Positions 16,879 through 25,863 of a stretch of DNA of 51,147 nucleotides are shown piece after piece. The notes under the pieces are model-generated. The model was not told the DNA's origin. It saw only the letters and a program-made list of their open reading frames with translations, and searched no databases. Every line of letters starts with the position of its first letter. Within the stretch, counting starts at the first letter, position 1. Source of the stretch: Bacteroidales bacterium (GTDB taxonomy: Bacteria > Bacteroidota > Bacteroidia > Bacteroidales > UBA932); contig JAQXOE010000032.1 in assembly GCA_029098505.1 (NCBI GenBank), positions 1-51,147 on the forward strand, read 5' to 3'. The translations under genes and the position numbers were made by a program.

Positions 16879-17712
16879 CTACAATGAAGCAATGATGCCG
16901 CTGATGAGGCCGGTCATCTTTTCTGCAGCGGAGTCCGCAGCCTTGACAACATCTTCTCCGTCATTGAGGACCTTCGACACTGTATCGGTGTTGGAGATAT
17001 TGGTTATCACTGAAATACCGAAAACCCTTATGCCGCAGTGACGCGCAACTATTACCTCAGGAGTGGTGGACATTCCGAGAGCATCAGCTCCTATTGCTCT
17101 ATAGAATCTTACTTCGGCGGGGGTCTCATAGGTAGGGCCGGTTGAGCTGAGATAGACTCCCTTCTGCAGGCTGATGCCCATTTTCGCGGCTACACTTTCA
17201 GCCTTGGCAATGAGTACAGGGTCGTATGCAGCGGTCATATCAGGAAAACGCGGGCCGAATTCGTCGAGATTCGGACCAATAAGCGGGTTAGGGTGAAGAT
17301 TGATGTGATCCTTGATGACCATCAGGTCGCCGATTCTGAAGTCTGGATTGCAGCCTCCAGCAGCATTTGAGACGAATAGGGTTTCAGTACCCAGAAGTTT
17401 CAATACCCGTATCGGCAGGGTGACCAATTGCATCGGGTATCCTTCGTAAGGATGAAAGCGCCCCTGCATTGCTATTATGAATTTGCCGGCGAAGTCGCCG
17501 GCAATGAAATTGCCTTTGTGGCCTATGGCGGTGGATACCGGAAAACCTGGAATTTCCTTGTAAGGGATAATGATAGGGTTTTCTATCCTTTCAGCCATCT
17601 TGCCCAGTCCGCTGCCCAGAATGACTGCTGCCACTGGCTTTCTGCCGTTGATTCTTTCCTTAATAGAAGCGGCTGCACTGTGAATTATGTCCAAGTATTC
17701 TTTTTGTTCCAT
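16879..17712 (-). CDS. punA: Purine nucleoside phosphorylase (trimeric type, PNP-I)
   Basis: Cytosolic enzyme splitting inosine/guanosine (or their deoxy forms) with phosphate into base and (deoxy)ribose 1-phosphate. The 277-residue protein has GSGLGKMAERI near 33, the phosphate/ribose site RFHPYEGYP near 85, SNAAGGCNPDFRIGDLM near 115 and the purine-binding GMSTTPEVIVA near 220, followed by TNISN with the Asn that favours 6-oxopurines. It lies 13 nt after the deaminase gene, a pairing that would convert adenosine-type nucleosides to hypoxanthine-type bases. Confidence 0.92.
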   Translation of the reverse strand: MEQKEYLDIIHSAAASIKERINGRKPVAAVILGSGLGKMAERIENPIIIPYKEIPGFPVSTAIGHKGNFIAGDFAGKFIIAMQGRFHPYEGYPMQLVTLPIRVLKLLGTETLFVSNAAGGCNPDFRIGDLMVIKDHINLHPNPLIGPNLDEFGPRFPDMTAAYDPVLIAKAESVAAKMGISLQKGVYLSSTGPTYETPAEVRFYRAIGADALGMSTTPEVIVARHCGIRVFGISVITNISNTDTVSKVLNDGEDVVKAADSAAEKMTGLISGIIASL

Positions 17713-17725
17713 ATCAGTTTGGTTA

Positions 17726-18997
17726 TCAGTGTGTTAAATTATGTCTTGACAAATAGTTCCCGGCTCCTTCCAGGATTTCCTCTTCTGCTCTTACCTTTCT
17801 GTTCTTCATAACGAACTCTCCTCCGGCTATGACTGAATCAATGCAGTCGCTATGGGCGGAGTAAACCAGGTTCGCAAGGAAACTGCCCGGTGAAATGAAG
17901 TGCACCGAGTCGGTGGAAACAATATTGATATCGGCAAGCTTTCCGGTTTCAATACTGCCTGAATTCAGCTGTAGGGCCTTGGCTCCGTTCAGCGTTGACA
18001 TTGCAAAAAGCTCGCCGAGCGGCATTGCTTTCGGGTCGTTCCTCCAGGCTTTCTGGACGAGTGCGGAGGTTTTCATTGCTTCAAGCATATCGAGATTGTT
18101 TGAAGATGCCGGGCCGTCCGTGCCTATGCAGATATTGGCGCCGGCCTCCTTCAGCTCGTTGTAGAGGAAGCGATAGCCCGAACTGAGCTTCAGGTTTGAA
18201 TTGATGTTGTGGACGCAATTGACCTTCCTCTCTCCAAGTATTCGCACATCATTCGGGCTGAGCCAGAGAGTATGGGCGGCAATGACCCTGGAGTCGAGTA
18301 TGCCCAGGGCGTCGAGGTATTCCACAGGTGTGAGCCCGCCGTGGGCCTGTTTGCAGTCCTCCACTTCCTTCAGGGTCTCGCAGAGGTGGATGTGGAGGGG
18401 CAGATTCCTTTCTTTGGCGAAGTTCGAGGCCCATAGCATCATTTCCTCGCTGACTGAATATACTGCATGGAAGGACATTGTGAAGATGGATGATTCGTCT
18501 GTCGGTTTGAAAGACTCATAACGCTCCATACATTGTTCTTTCTGGAAAGCTGCCGTATCGGGGTCTCCCATATCCATAATATCATAACCCGTGGCCGCCC
18601 TTATGCCCATTTCCTTGCTGGCGCGCAAGGTTTCCGGGAATGACCAATATTGGTCGTTGAAGGTGGTGGTCCCGCTTTTTATCATCTCCAGGGCTGCAAG
18701 TTTGCTTCCCCAATAAATGAACTCGTGGTCTATTCCTGCCTCTATTGTCCAAATCTTGTCAAGCCAGTCGTGGAAGGATACATCTTCCCCTATTCCCCTG
18801 AGCAGGGTCATAGGGGAGTGGGTATGCATATTGATAAAGCCAGGAACGGCAGTCTTTCCACTGCAGTCCATAACTTCAGTTCCGGCCTGGGGGAGGACCG
18901 TGAATGCAGGAGCTATGCCGCTTATGAGGCGGCCTGTGATGCTGATGTCCTTGGTCAGACCATCAAGCTTTATGTTGCGTAGAAGTATATTGCCCAT
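17726..18997 (-). CDS. mtaD: Amidohydrolase, MTA/S-adenosylhomocysteine deaminase type
   Basis: A 423-residue metal-dependent hydrolase. The amidohydrolase metal site starts INMHTHSP (about 56-63). Then come SGTTTFNDQYW, the histidine LHIHLCETLKE, VIAAHTLWL and the Asp in GTDGPASSNNLDM near 300. This last motif is typical of 5'-methylthioadenosine/S-adenosylhomocysteine deaminases and related adenosine/guanine-type deaminases (TRZ/ATZ family). Adjacency to purine nucleoside phosphorylase supports a nucleoside deaminase role. The precise substrate is an inference. Confidence 0.83.
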   Translation of the reverse strand: MGNILLRNIKLDGLTKDISITGRLISGIAPAFTVLPQAGTEVMDCSGKTAVPGFINMHTHSPMTLLRGIGEDVSFHDWLDKIWTIEAGIDHEFIYWGSKLAALEMIKSGTTTFNDQYWSFPETLRASKEMGIRAATGYDIMDMGDPDTAAFQKEQCMERYESFKPTDESSIFTMSFHAVYSVSEEMMLWASNFAKERNLPLHIHLCETLKEVEDCKQAHGGLTPVEYLDALGILDSRVIAAHTLWLSPNDVRILGERKVNCVHNINSNLKLSSGYRFLYNELKEAGANICIGTDGPASSNNLDMLEAMKTSALVQKAWRNDPKAMPLGELFAMSTLNGAKALQLNSGSIETGKLADINIVSTDSVHFISPGSFLANLVYSAHSDCIDSVIAGGEFVMKNRKVRAEEEILEGAGNYLSRHNLTH

Positions 18998-19050
18998 ACA
19001 TCTGTTTATAAAAAAGGCCGGCCCATAAACAGCCGACCCGAATTTATTCG

Positions 19051-19392
19051 TTAAAAGTCTTCAAAGTTGACGTCATCTGTCCTCCGGTCGTTCTCCGGAA
19101 ATTCGCCATTGAAACAGTTGGTCTTGATGTAGTCTATCACCTCTGCAAGGCCTTCGGTGAATTTTTGGAAATCCTCCTTGTAGAGGAAAATCTTATGCTT
19201 GTCGAAGGTGAAACTTCCGTCCCTTTCCTGCTTGCGCTTGCTTTCGGTGATAGTCAGGTAGAAGTCGCTGTTGTCCTTCGTTGATTTCACATCAAAGAAA
19301 TAAGTGCGTTTGCCCGCCCTTATCGGTTTGGAAAATACGTCATCCGCGCCTCGCTCCTGGCCGTTGAAACGGTCGAAATCATCTCTGTGCAT
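19051..19392 (-). CDS. PUR-family DNA/RNA-binding protein (DUF3276)
   Basis: A 113-residue protein of the bacterial PUR-alpha family (DUF3276), small nucleic-acid binders common in Bacteroidota and known as BpuR in Borrelia. The core is KRTYFFDVKSTKDNSDFYLTITESKR followed by HKIFLYKEDFQKF, one strand-rich PUR repeat with a helix. An acidic tail (NDRRTDDVNFEDF) ends the protein. It is divergent from nusB and has its own -7 element. The target nucleic acid is not known. Confidence 0.85.
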   Translation of the reverse strand: MHRDDFDRFNGQERGADDVFSKPIRAGKRTYFFDVKSTKDNSDFYLTITESKRKQERDGSFTFDKHKIFLYKEDFQKFTEGLAEVIDYIKTNCFNGEFPENDRRTDDVNFEDF

Positions 19393-19418
19393 AACGTCTG
19401 TTTTTATTCAATTATTCG

Positions 19419-19426
19419 CAAAAATA
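19419..19426 (-). promoter_or_regulatory. -7 element for the PUR-family gene
   Basis: Minus-strand TATTTTTG, 27 nt before the ATG at 19392, facing away from the nusB promoter. Confidence 0.5.
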
Positions 19427-19449
19427 AGTTTTTTTCCCGATTCTCGTGT

Positions 19450-19457
19450 TATATTTG
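19450..19457 (+). promoter_or_regulatory. -7 element for nusB-yajC-ybbR-coaE
   Basis: TATATTTG, 22 nt before the nusB ATG at 19480. The expected -33 position is T-rich but lacks a clean TTTG. Confidence 0.5.
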
Positions 19458-19479
19458 CAGAAATATTTACTGAAACACG

Positions 19480-20439
19480 ATGCTGAATAGACGAATACTC
19501 AGAATAAAGGCATTCAAGGCACTTTACGGCTATGCTGAAAACCGTTCCCAGACACTTTCCGAAGTGGAAGCCAGGCTGGAAATGTCTTGCGAGGCCACCA
19601 GGTCCCTATATCTTTTCATGCTCGCTGTCGTCAATGCTTTGACCGATGAGGCGAAAAACAGGATTGAAGCTGCCCAAAAGAAGTTCAATCCGACTGAAGA
19701 GGAGAGGAATCCGAATCTTAAGTTCGTGGAAAATGCCATCGCATCCACTTTGGCCTCGGACCAGGACTTCAAAAAGATAATTTCCAAGACCAAATTGAGC
19801 TGGGACCAGTACGATGCCTTCCTCAGGAAACTATATGAAAGTGTAAGGAGCAAGGATTACTATAAGGACTATATGGCTTCACCCCAGAGGTCCATCAAGG
19901 AGGATGCAGCTCTTTTTGTAAGGATATTCGAAGAAGAATTCGAGGATAATGCTGACTTGGAATCTATACTTGAGGATATGTCCATTCTTTGGATTGATGA
20001 CCTTGCATATGCCTTGACTTATTGTTGCAAAACTGTCCAGGATTTGGCTCAGGGCCGGGCCTGGTCTCTTCCTCCTCTGTATCAGAGCGACTTGTCCAGG
20101 ACTTCCGGTCTTGACAGCGACAAGGCCTTTGTTACCAAGCTCGTCAGGGCGGCTTATCTCGGATATGACAAGTATTATGAGAAAATATCCGCAGCTGTTC
20201 CCAAGTGGGACAAGGACAGACTTTTCGTAGTCGATATTGTACTTATAGTATGCGGACTTGCTGAGGCCCAAAGCTTTCCTGAGATTCCGGTGAAAGTTTC
20301 CATAAATGAGTATGTTGATATCTCCAAATACTATAGTACTCCAAACAGCCGTTCTTTTGTCAACGGTCTGCTTGACAAAATCATCAAGGATATGATGGTT
20401 CAGGGGGAGATAATAAAATCCGGAAAAGGCTTAATGTGA
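19480..20439 (+). CDS. nusB: Transcription antitermination factor NusB (long Bacteroidota form)
   Basis: RNA-binding protein that joins NusE/S10 on boxA of rRNA leaders. At 319 residues it is about twice the classical size. N-terminal LNRRILRIKAFKALYGYAE matches the NusB start, then a large family-specific insertion follows, and the canonical C-terminal half appears from about 225 (DRLFVVDIVLIVCGLAE, VKVSINEYVDISKYYSTPNSRSFVNGLLDKI). Long NusB proteins of this kind are normal in Bacteroidota. It heads a run with yajC, ybbR and coaE. Confidence 0.9.
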   Translation: MLNRRILRIKAFKALYGYAENRSQTLSEVEARLEMSCEATRSLYLFMLAVVNALTDEAKNRIEAAQKKFNPTEEERNPNLKFVENAIASTLASDQDFKKIISKTKLSWDQYDAFLRKLYESVRSKDYYKDYMASPQRSIKEDAALFVRIFEEEFEDNADLESILEDMSILWIDDLAYALTYCCKTVQDLAQGRAWSLPPLYQSDLSRTSGLDSDKAFVTKLVRAAYLGYDKYYEKISAAVPKWDKDRLFVVDIVLIVCGLAEAQSFPEIPVKVSINEYVDISKYYSTPNSRSFVNGLLDKIIKDMMVQGEIIKSGKGLM

Positions 20440-20490
20440 TTGGCCGGAAGGGGGATACACAAATTTTGACAAACAATTAAATGAAATAAT

Positions 20491-20805
20491 ATGAACATTC
20501 TTACTTTTGTCCTTCAGAGTGCAGCTCCTCAGGCAGGTGCCTCTTCGCTCAGTTTCTGGGTGATGATGATACTTCTTTTTGTTGTAATGTGGCTCTTTAT
20601 GATACGTCCGCAGAGAAAGCAGCAGAAGGAACTTGAGGCATTCCGCACTTCGCTCAAGAAGGGTGACAAGGTTATTACAGCCGGTGGCATATACGGAACA
20701 GTCGATGAGGTGAGTGACAAGACCGTGCTCCTCAAGGTTGACGGTGATGTCAAGCTCAGAGTTGACAAGAACTCCATTGTCAGGGATTCTTCATCACTCC
20801 AGTAG
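20491..20805 (+). CDS. yajC: Preprotein translocase subunit YajC
   Basis: A 104-residue inner-membrane protein that associates with SecDF/YidC. One transmembrane helix (about 20-40: LSFWVMMILLFVVMWLFM), the hallmark IRPQRKQQKEL, then a small cytosolic domain with LKKGDKVITAGGIYGTV and a basic/acidic end. Length and motif are typical. It lies 51 nt after nusB and 15 nt before the ybbR-like gene. Confidence 0.93.
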   Translation: MNILTFVLQSAAPQAGASSLSFWVMMILLFVVMWLFMIRPQRKQQKELEAFRTSLKKGDKVITAGGIYGTVDEVSDKTVLLKVDGDVKLRVDKNSIVRDSSSLQ

Positions 20806-20820
20806 CATTTGCTTGATGCG

Positions 20821-21786
20821 ATGAGAAAGGGCCTGATCAAAGCTCTGCTCAATAGAATTGACGGGAGGGACGTTGCAGTTTTTCTGCTGTCTCTCCTGTT
20901 GGCATTTGCTATATGGTTGACCCACAATCTATCGCTCCTGTATTCTTCCTTGATAAGTGTTCCGGTTGTTGCTGAAAGCAATCTGGAAGGCCGTTCAGCT
21001 GAATCAAGCAACACTACTTCCATTGTGGCCCGCTGCAGAACTACGGGCTACAATCTCCTCAAGAAGAATATGCAGGCCAATCACAGGCCTGTGCATGTTT
21101 TTTTCTCGCCAGATGACCTTCACCATGAGGAAGATGATTTTTTTTCTCTTTCCAGCAATGTGCTTGGAGGATATGTCAGCGAGCTTTTTGGCGATGATGT
21201 ACAACTTGAGTCCTTCGTCTCTTCCACAGTTCAGTTCCGTTTCCCGTCAGAGAATCACAAACGTGTACCAGTCCAGCCCATTAGTGTGGTGACATTCAAA
21301 CCCCAGTATACCGCTTCGGAGCCTTTGACAGTTGCACCCGATTCTGTGACCGTTTATGGTGAACCTGCGCAGCTGGACCATATCGACCGTGTGCTCACAA
21401 ACACCATTTCTCTTCAGAACCTTTCCTCAAGCGCCCACGGAGTCGTGAAACTTGAGACTCCTGTAGGCGTGCGCATCTCCGATAAAGATGTCAGTTATTC
21501 TCTTGAGGTGACCAGGTACGTTGAAGTCAAGGCCTCCGTGAGTGTGTCAGTGAGCAATGTCCCTTCAGGAAAGGAACTGCTGGTCTATCCTTCTGTGGTG
21601 GATGTGGTGTTCAAATGCGTCTTCCCTTTGGGTTTCGACCCTTCAGAGGGAGTCCGTTTCTATGTTGACTATCACGATTTCATCAACTCCATTAACGGAC
21701 GCTGTGTTCCCAAGGTTAAAGGACTATCTTCTTCTGTAATCAGTTATTCTATTGAGCCTCAAGTGGTTGAGTGTATAGAGAAATGA
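20821..21786 (+). CDS. YbbR-like domain protein
   Basis: A 321-residue protein with one N-terminal transmembrane helix (about 17-37: VAVFLLSLLLAFAIWLTHN) and extracytoplasmic repeats of the YbbR type (about 55-130 and 145-225, with PVQPISVVTFKPQYTASEPLTVAPDSVTVYGE and a repeat-like SYSLEVTRYVEVKASVSV). In other phyla YbbR/CdaR regulates diadenylate cyclase; no such gene is adjacent here, so the function is unassigned. The ATG at 20821 is preferred over the TTG at 20809. Its stop overlaps the coaE start (ATGA). Confidence 0.75.
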   Translation: MRKGLIKALLNRIDGRDVAVFLLSLLLAFAIWLTHNLSLLYSSLISVPVVAESNLEGRSAESSNTTSIVARCRTTGYNLLKKNMQANHRPVHVFFSPDDLHHEEDDFFSLSSNVLGGYVSELFGDDVQLESFVSSTVQFRFPSENHKRVPVQPISVVTFKPQYTASEPLTVAPDSVTVYGEPAQLDHIDRVLTNTISLQNLSSSAHGVVKLETPVGVRISDKDVSYSLEVTRYVEVKASVSVSVSNVPSGKELLVYPSVVDVVFKCVFPLGFDPSEGVRFYVDYHDFINSINGRCVPKVKGLSSSVISYSIEPQVVECIEK

Positions 21787-22379
21787 TTGTGCTTTTGGTG
21801 ACAGGCGGTATTGGCAGCGGCAAGTCGGCCGTTTGCGCCTATCTTGAATCGAAGGGTTATCCCGTTTATTATTCCGATGACAGGGCGAAGGCTCTTTATG
21901 ATGAGCAGCCTGCATTATCTCTGAAAGTGGATGAACTTCTTGGAGGAGCTTTGCTGTCTGTTGACGGGAAACTAGACCGTAGTGCCTTAGCCGCCAGGGT
22001 GTTCGGTGATGCGGGCAAGCTGAAACTGCTAGAATCGCTGATTCATCCTGTTGTGCTGGATGATTTTCTGGGCTGGCTTTATGCCCAAGATTCTCCTCTT
22101 GTTGTAATGGAATCGGCCATTGCCCTGAATCTTCCGGAGTTTATGGCTCATATTGACAAGGTGCTGCTGGTGGATGCTCCGATTGACTTGAGGCTTAAGC
22201 GCGCCTGTGCGAGGGATGGCAAAGACAGCAAGTCAATCTTGTCCCGTATGGAAAGACAGAGTTTTAATCCTTCGGCCGCAGATTATGTGCTGCTAAATGA
22301 TGCAGGATTGGAAGAACTGAGGAGCAGAACTGAACAAGCGCTCAAAAAAATGAGTATATTTGTAAACTGCAATGATTAA
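21783..22379 (+). CDS. coaE: Dephospho-CoA kinase
   Basis: Cytosolic kinase doing the last step of coenzyme A synthesis, phosphorylating the ribose 3'-OH of dephospho-CoA. In 198 residues it has the P-loop VTGGIGSGKSAV (5-16), the substrate-site YYSDDRAKALYD, HPVVLDDF, ESAIALNL and the lid region LRLKRACARDG. The ATG at 21783 overlaps the previous stop and gives the family N-terminus; the GTG at 21771 is less likely. Confidence 0.9.
   Translation: MIVLLVTGGIGSGKSAVCAYLESKGYPVYYSDDRAKALYDEQPALSLKVDELLGGALLSVDGKLDRSALAARVFGDAGKLKLLESLIHPVVLDDFLGWLYAQDSPLVVMESAIALNLPEFMAHIDKVLLVDAPIDLRLKRACARDGKDSKSILSRMERQSFNPSAADYVLLNDAGLEELRSRTEQALKKMSIFVNCND
22355..22362 (+). promoter_or_regulatory. -7 element inside the 3' end of coaE
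   Basis: TATATTTG, 26 nt before the ATG at 22388. It could give the DUF5606-rimO pair their own start. Confidence 0.45.
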
Positions 22380-22387
22380 ATAAACAA

Positions 22388-22837
22388 ATGACAATGAAAA
22401 CAGATCTTACAAGAATTCTTTCGGTTTCCGGCCAGCACGGCCTCTATCAATATATTGCACAGGCCAGAAATGGCGCCATCGCCGAGTGTCTTGCTGACAG
22501 GAAGAGGACAGTCTTCGATATGAGAAGCCGTATTACCACTCTTGCCGATATAGCCATCTATACATCTGAAGGTGAGCTGAAGCTTCAGGAGGTGTTCGAG
22601 AAGCTGCACGCCGTTCTTGGGGACAATGATGCTCCAAGTGCCAAGTCATCAGCCGACGAGCTCAAGGCGCTTTTCGCCCAGGCTGTCCCTGACTATGATG
22701 AGGACCGCTTCTATGTTTCACATATGAAGAAGGTCGTAGAATGGTACAATGACCTTAAGCACAATGCTTCACTTGAATTTATGACTCCTGAGGAGGCTGA
22801 AGCGCAGAGAGAGGCAGAAAACTCAGAAGATGCATAG
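22388..22837 (+). CDS. DUF5606 family protein
   Basis: A 149-residue cytosolic protein. It matches the Bacteroidota DUF5606 family: LTRILSVSGQHGLYQYIAQ, then RSRITTLADIAIYTSEGELKLQEVFEKL, and the later DEDRFYVSHMKKVVEWYNDL. The tail is acidic. The function is unknown. The start could be 22388 or the in-frame ATG at 22394. The 3' end overlaps rimO by 8 nt, suggesting coupling. Confidence 0.8.
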   Translation: MTMKTDLTRILSVSGQHGLYQYIAQARNGAIAECLADRKRTVFDMRSRITTLADIAIYTSEGELKLQEVFEKLHAVLGDNDAPSAKSSADELKALFAQAVPDYDEDRFYVSHMKKVVEWYNDLKHNASLEFMTPEEAEAQREAENSEDA

Positions 22838-24158
22838 GTCGATACAGATTGTCACCCTCGGCTGTTCAAAGAACAGTGTGGATACCGAACATATCCTCGC
22901 CCAGATAGACTCTGTTTATGAGATTATCCCTGAGGGCGAGGACAGGTATGCCGATATCCTTATGCTGAATACTTGCGGCTTTATTGGTGATGCCAAGGAA
23001 GAATCCATACAGGCTATTCTGGAGGCTGTTGAAAGGAAGAAGCGGGGAGAATGCGGTCAGGTTTATGTATTCGGTTGTCTCTCACAAAGATATGCTAAGC
23101 AGATGCCGGGGCTGATTCCTGAGGTGGATGCTTGGTTCGGAGCACGCGACAACGACGAGATTGTAAAGGCTTTGGGTGTGGAACCTGACAAGAGGAAGGC
23201 AACTGAACGTGTTCTTGCCCCTGTTTCAAGGAGTTACGCATATCTTAAAATATCCGAAGGCTGCGACAGGCGCTGTTCGTATTGCGCTATTCCTTTCATA
23301 AGGGGGGCTCACAAGTCGGTTCCTATCGAAGTTCTGGTGAAGGAGGCGGAGAGTTTGGCAGCAAAGGGCATCAAGGAACTCATTGTCATTGCCCAGGATA
23401 CGACTTACTATGGGCTTGATATCTATCGCAAACGCGCTCTGGCTGAACTACTGCAGAAACTTTCCGAGGTGGAAGGAATTGAATGGCTGAGAATCCATTA
23501 TTCCTATCCTGCCGGTTTCCCTGAGGATGTATTCGAGCAGATGGCGGACAATCCTAAGGTTTGCAAGTATTTGGATATTCCTCTCCAGCACGTTTCTGAC
23601 AATCAGCTTTCGCTGATGCATCGCAATGTTGATGGCGCTTGGACCCGCGAGCTAATCCATAAACTGAGGGACAGGGTGCCTGGTGTGGTTTTGAGAACTA
23701 CTATGATTGTAGGACATCCGGGTGAGACCGAGCAAGATTTCGATGAACTGATGGATTTTGTTCGTGAGGCCCGTTTCGAAAGGCTTGGTGCCTTCACCTA
23801 TTCCGAGGAGGAAGGTACTTATGGAGCTGAGCATTACGAAGATTCCATCCCCCAGGCTGTGAAGGATGACAGGTACAACAAGCTGATGTCGCTTCAGAGC
23901 GACATTTCGTTGGAGTTCAACAGGTCTCGTGTGGGCACTGAAGAAAAGGTGATTGTTGATGCTTTCAGTGACGGCATCCTTGTGTGCCGGAGTCAGTACG
24001 AGAGTCCTGAGGTAGATGGCGAGATTCTTGTAAAGTATACTCCTGAACTCTTCCAGGAAATGCTTCCGGAAGAGCTCGTAGGACATTTCATCCGCGTCCG
24101 GATTATCGGAGCCGATGAGTATGACCTTATTGCAGAACCGTTAGATATTATATCATGA
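22830..24158 (+). CDS. rimO: Ribosomal protein S12 methylthiotransferase RimO
   Basis: Radical SAM enzyme that adds a methylthio group to an Asp of ribosomal protein S12. In 442 residues are the N-terminal UPF0004 domain with three cluster-binding cysteines (Cys12, 49, 83), the radical SAM motif with Cys145, 149 and 152 (GCDRRCSYCAIP), and a C-terminal TRAM domain from about 370. The N-terminus VTLGCSKNSVDTE separates RimO from MiaB. Length is typical. It starts inside the DUF5606 gene and overlaps the next start by 4 nt. Confidence 0.94.
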   Translation: MHRSIQIVTLGCSKNSVDTEHILAQIDSVYEIIPEGEDRYADILMLNTCGFIGDAKEESIQAILEAVERKKRGECGQVYVFGCLSQRYAKQMPGLIPEVDAWFGARDNDEIVKALGVEPDKRKATERVLAPVSRSYAYLKISEGCDRRCSYCAIPFIRGAHKSVPIEVLVKEAESLAAKGIKELIVIAQDTTYYGLDIYRKRALAELLQKLSEVEGIEWLRIHYSYPAGFPEDVFEQMADNPKVCKYLDIPLQHVSDNQLSLMHRNVDGAWTRELIHKLRDRVPGVVLRTTMIVGHPGETEQDFDELMDFVREARFERLGAFTYSEEEGTYGAEHYEDSIPQAVKDDRYNKLMSLQSDISLEFNRSRVGTEEKVIVDAFSDGILVCRSQYESPEVDGEILVKYTPELFQEMLPEELVGHFIRVRIIGADEYDLIAEPLDIIS

Positions 24159-24982
24159 AACGTCTCCTGACCATTCTGGCCGTCTCCCTGGCCATTTCAT
24201 CCTGTGGGCCAAGTTCATATTTGATGCTGCTTGACAAACGGCAGACTTCTCCTTCCGGTATGGATTTAGCCGGCAAGTCGATTGCTGTAGTTTATCTTGA
24301 AAGCGAAAGCGGTGTTGATTCATTGTTCAACAACCGCTTGTCTGATTTGCTTGCATTGGGATTGGAAGAGGAATATTTCAGTGGCGCGAGGGTTGTGGAC
24401 GTGCTTCATATGGTTAAGGAAGAGGGCGGGGACTATAAGTCCCGCGACAGTCTGTCCAGATACGTGCTGGAACTTGACTCTGATGTGGTTCTGCTGGTGG
24501 ATGTCCCTGTCCTGGTGGCCCGGGACTCTAAAGGCAGGAAGCAGTACGAGACTTTGCTCTATGCCTATGACTCGATGGGTGAGGATACTGTTACCGTGCT
24601 CACAAGCAAGTACAGGGCAGATAAACTGAATGATGTATCCAAGGCTTTGAGTGTAGGTTCGTCCCTGCTGTCTCCGCTGAAAAGCGAATGGATTACAGAA
24701 GAATTTCAGTTTATATACTATAATGGCTCCCGCAAATGGACGGAGGGTATCTCATATGTAGAAAAATGCGAATGGGACAAGGCTACAGAGGTCTGGCTTG
24801 ACCTGATTAGCGAATCTGCAGCTCAGGGGCAATCCTGCGCTATGTACAATATAGCCGTAGCCTGCTTCATTAATGGAGAGTATGACCTGGCACTTGAATG
24901 GCTGGAGCAATCGGACAAATTACAGCCTATATCGCTCTCCAAGGCACTTAGGAAGCGTATTGATGAAAGGAAGAAACAATAA
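24155..24982 (+). CDS. Lipoprotein of the DUF6340 type
   Basis: A 275-residue exported protein with a lipobox (LAISSCG, Cys about 17). The mature part begins LDKRQTSPSGMDLAGKSIAVVYLES and has a C-terminal segment with two TPR-like helices (EWDKATEVWLDLISE, MYNIAVACFINGEYDLALEWL). This is the layout of Bacteroidota DUF6340 lipoproteins, whose function is unknown. It follows rimO with an ATGA overlap and is convergent with the glutaminyl cyclase gene. Confidence 0.62.
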   Translation: MKRLLTILAVSLAISSCGPSSYLMLLDKRQTSPSGMDLAGKSIAVVYLESESGVDSLFNNRLSDLLALGLEEEYFSGARVVDVLHMVKEEGGDYKSRDSLSRYVLELDSDVVLLVDVPVLVARDSKGRKQYETLLYAYDSMGEDTVTVLTSKYRADKLNDVSKALSVGSSLLSPLKSEWITEEFQFIYYNGSRKWTEGISYVEKCEWDKATEVWLDLISESAAQGQSCAMYNIAVACFINGEYDLALEWLEQSDKLQPISLSKALRKRIDERKKQ

Positions 24983-24990
24983 CTTGCTTC

Positions 24991-25755
24991 CTATTTCTTC
25001 TCCAACAATTTTACTTCAAATAGCCTTTTCCAGTATTTGCCGGTAAGGTAGGTTTTTCCGTTGGCCGGATTGTATGCAATACCATTGAGAACGTCGGTCC
25101 GGCTGTCCCTCAGGTGACGTGGAAGCAGACCTGTGCAATCAACGGTTCCTTCCACGATTCCAGTGCCTGGATTGATGATGACTATCATATCCGTTGTATA
25201 GACATTGGCCCAGATTTTTCCGTCAATATATTCCAGCTCATTAAGATACTTGATGGGCCTGCCGTCCATCTTAACATCGATGGTTCTCTCAACCTTATAT
25301 CCGGCATCCATAAAATAGAGCCTGGATGTTCCGTCTGATGCTATCAACTGTTTCCCGTCCGTAGTAAGCCCCCAGCCTTCACGCGGGTATGCTACAGTGG
25401 ACTTGTACTCCAGGGTGGCTGCATCGTAGATGAATGCAAGTTTGTTCTCCCAGGTGAGAATGTAAAGCTTGTCTCCCATAACCACTGAACCCTCAATGAA
25501 GTATTTCTTATTGAAGTCAAGTTTCTTGAGAGCCTTCCCGCTTTCCAAATCCACTATTCGGAATGTGGATTCTCCATATTGTCCAGTACTCTCATACAGC
25601 TTGCCGTCGTGAAAAAAAAGTCCTTGGGTGTACGATGAGATGTCGTGAGGGTATTCCTTTACAACCTGAATCTTGTATTGTTTCACCTTTGCACTGCACG
25701 CGCAGCAGTTCAGAGCCAGCAGTGCTATTGCCAATATCGTATTTTTTCTATGCAT
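24991..25755 (-). CDS. Glutaminyl-peptide cyclotransferase (plant/bacterial type)
   Basis: A 254-residue exported protein with a lipobox-like signal (ALNCCACS). The five-bladed propeller fold of the bacterial/plant glutaminyl cyclase family is shown by YTQGLFFHDGKLYESTGQYGESTFR, EGWGLTTDGKQLIASDGTSRLYF and LNELEYIDGKIWANVYTTD, with VLNGIAYNPANGKTYLTGKYW near the end. It would cyclise N-terminal Gln of exported proteins to pyroglutamate. The frame is open much further upstream, but that part is antisense to RNase P RNA; the ATG at 25755 follows the promoter and starts the signal peptide. Confidence 0.87.
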   Translation of the reverse strand: MHRKNTILAIALLALNCCACSAKVKQYKIQVVKEYPHDISSYTQGLFFHDGKLYESTGQYGESTFRIVDLESGKALKKLDFNKKYFIEGSVVMGDKLYILTWENKLAFIYDAATLEYKSTVAYPREGWGLTTDGKQLIASDGTSRLYFMDAGYKVERTIDVKMDGRPIKYLNELEYIDGKIWANVYTTDMIVIINPGTGIVEGTVDCTGLLPRHLRDSRTDVLNGIAYNPANGKTYLTGKYWKRLFEVKLLEKK

Positions 25756-25798
25756 ATTCGTTCTGTATGGTGGATGAGTTCTATCAAACTCCAAGGTA

Positions 25799-25806
25799 CA
25801 AATATA
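25799..25806 (-). promoter_or_regulatory. -7 element for the glutaminyl cyclase gene
   Basis: Minus-strand TATATTTG, 44 nt before the ATG at 25755 and divergent from the rnpB promoter. Confidence 0.5.
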
Positions 25807-25848
25807 GATAAAACTGAGGCATTGCGGTAGAAATAGAAGACTTTTTCT

Positions 25849-25856
25849 TACCTTTG
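25849..25856 (+). promoter_or_regulatory. -7 promoter element of rnpB
   Basis: TACCTTTG, about 8-10 nt before the RNA 5' end. A TTG at 25822-25824 is a possible -33 box, with a spacer (24 nt) longer than ideal. Confidence 0.6.
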
Positions 25857-25863
25857 CAGCATA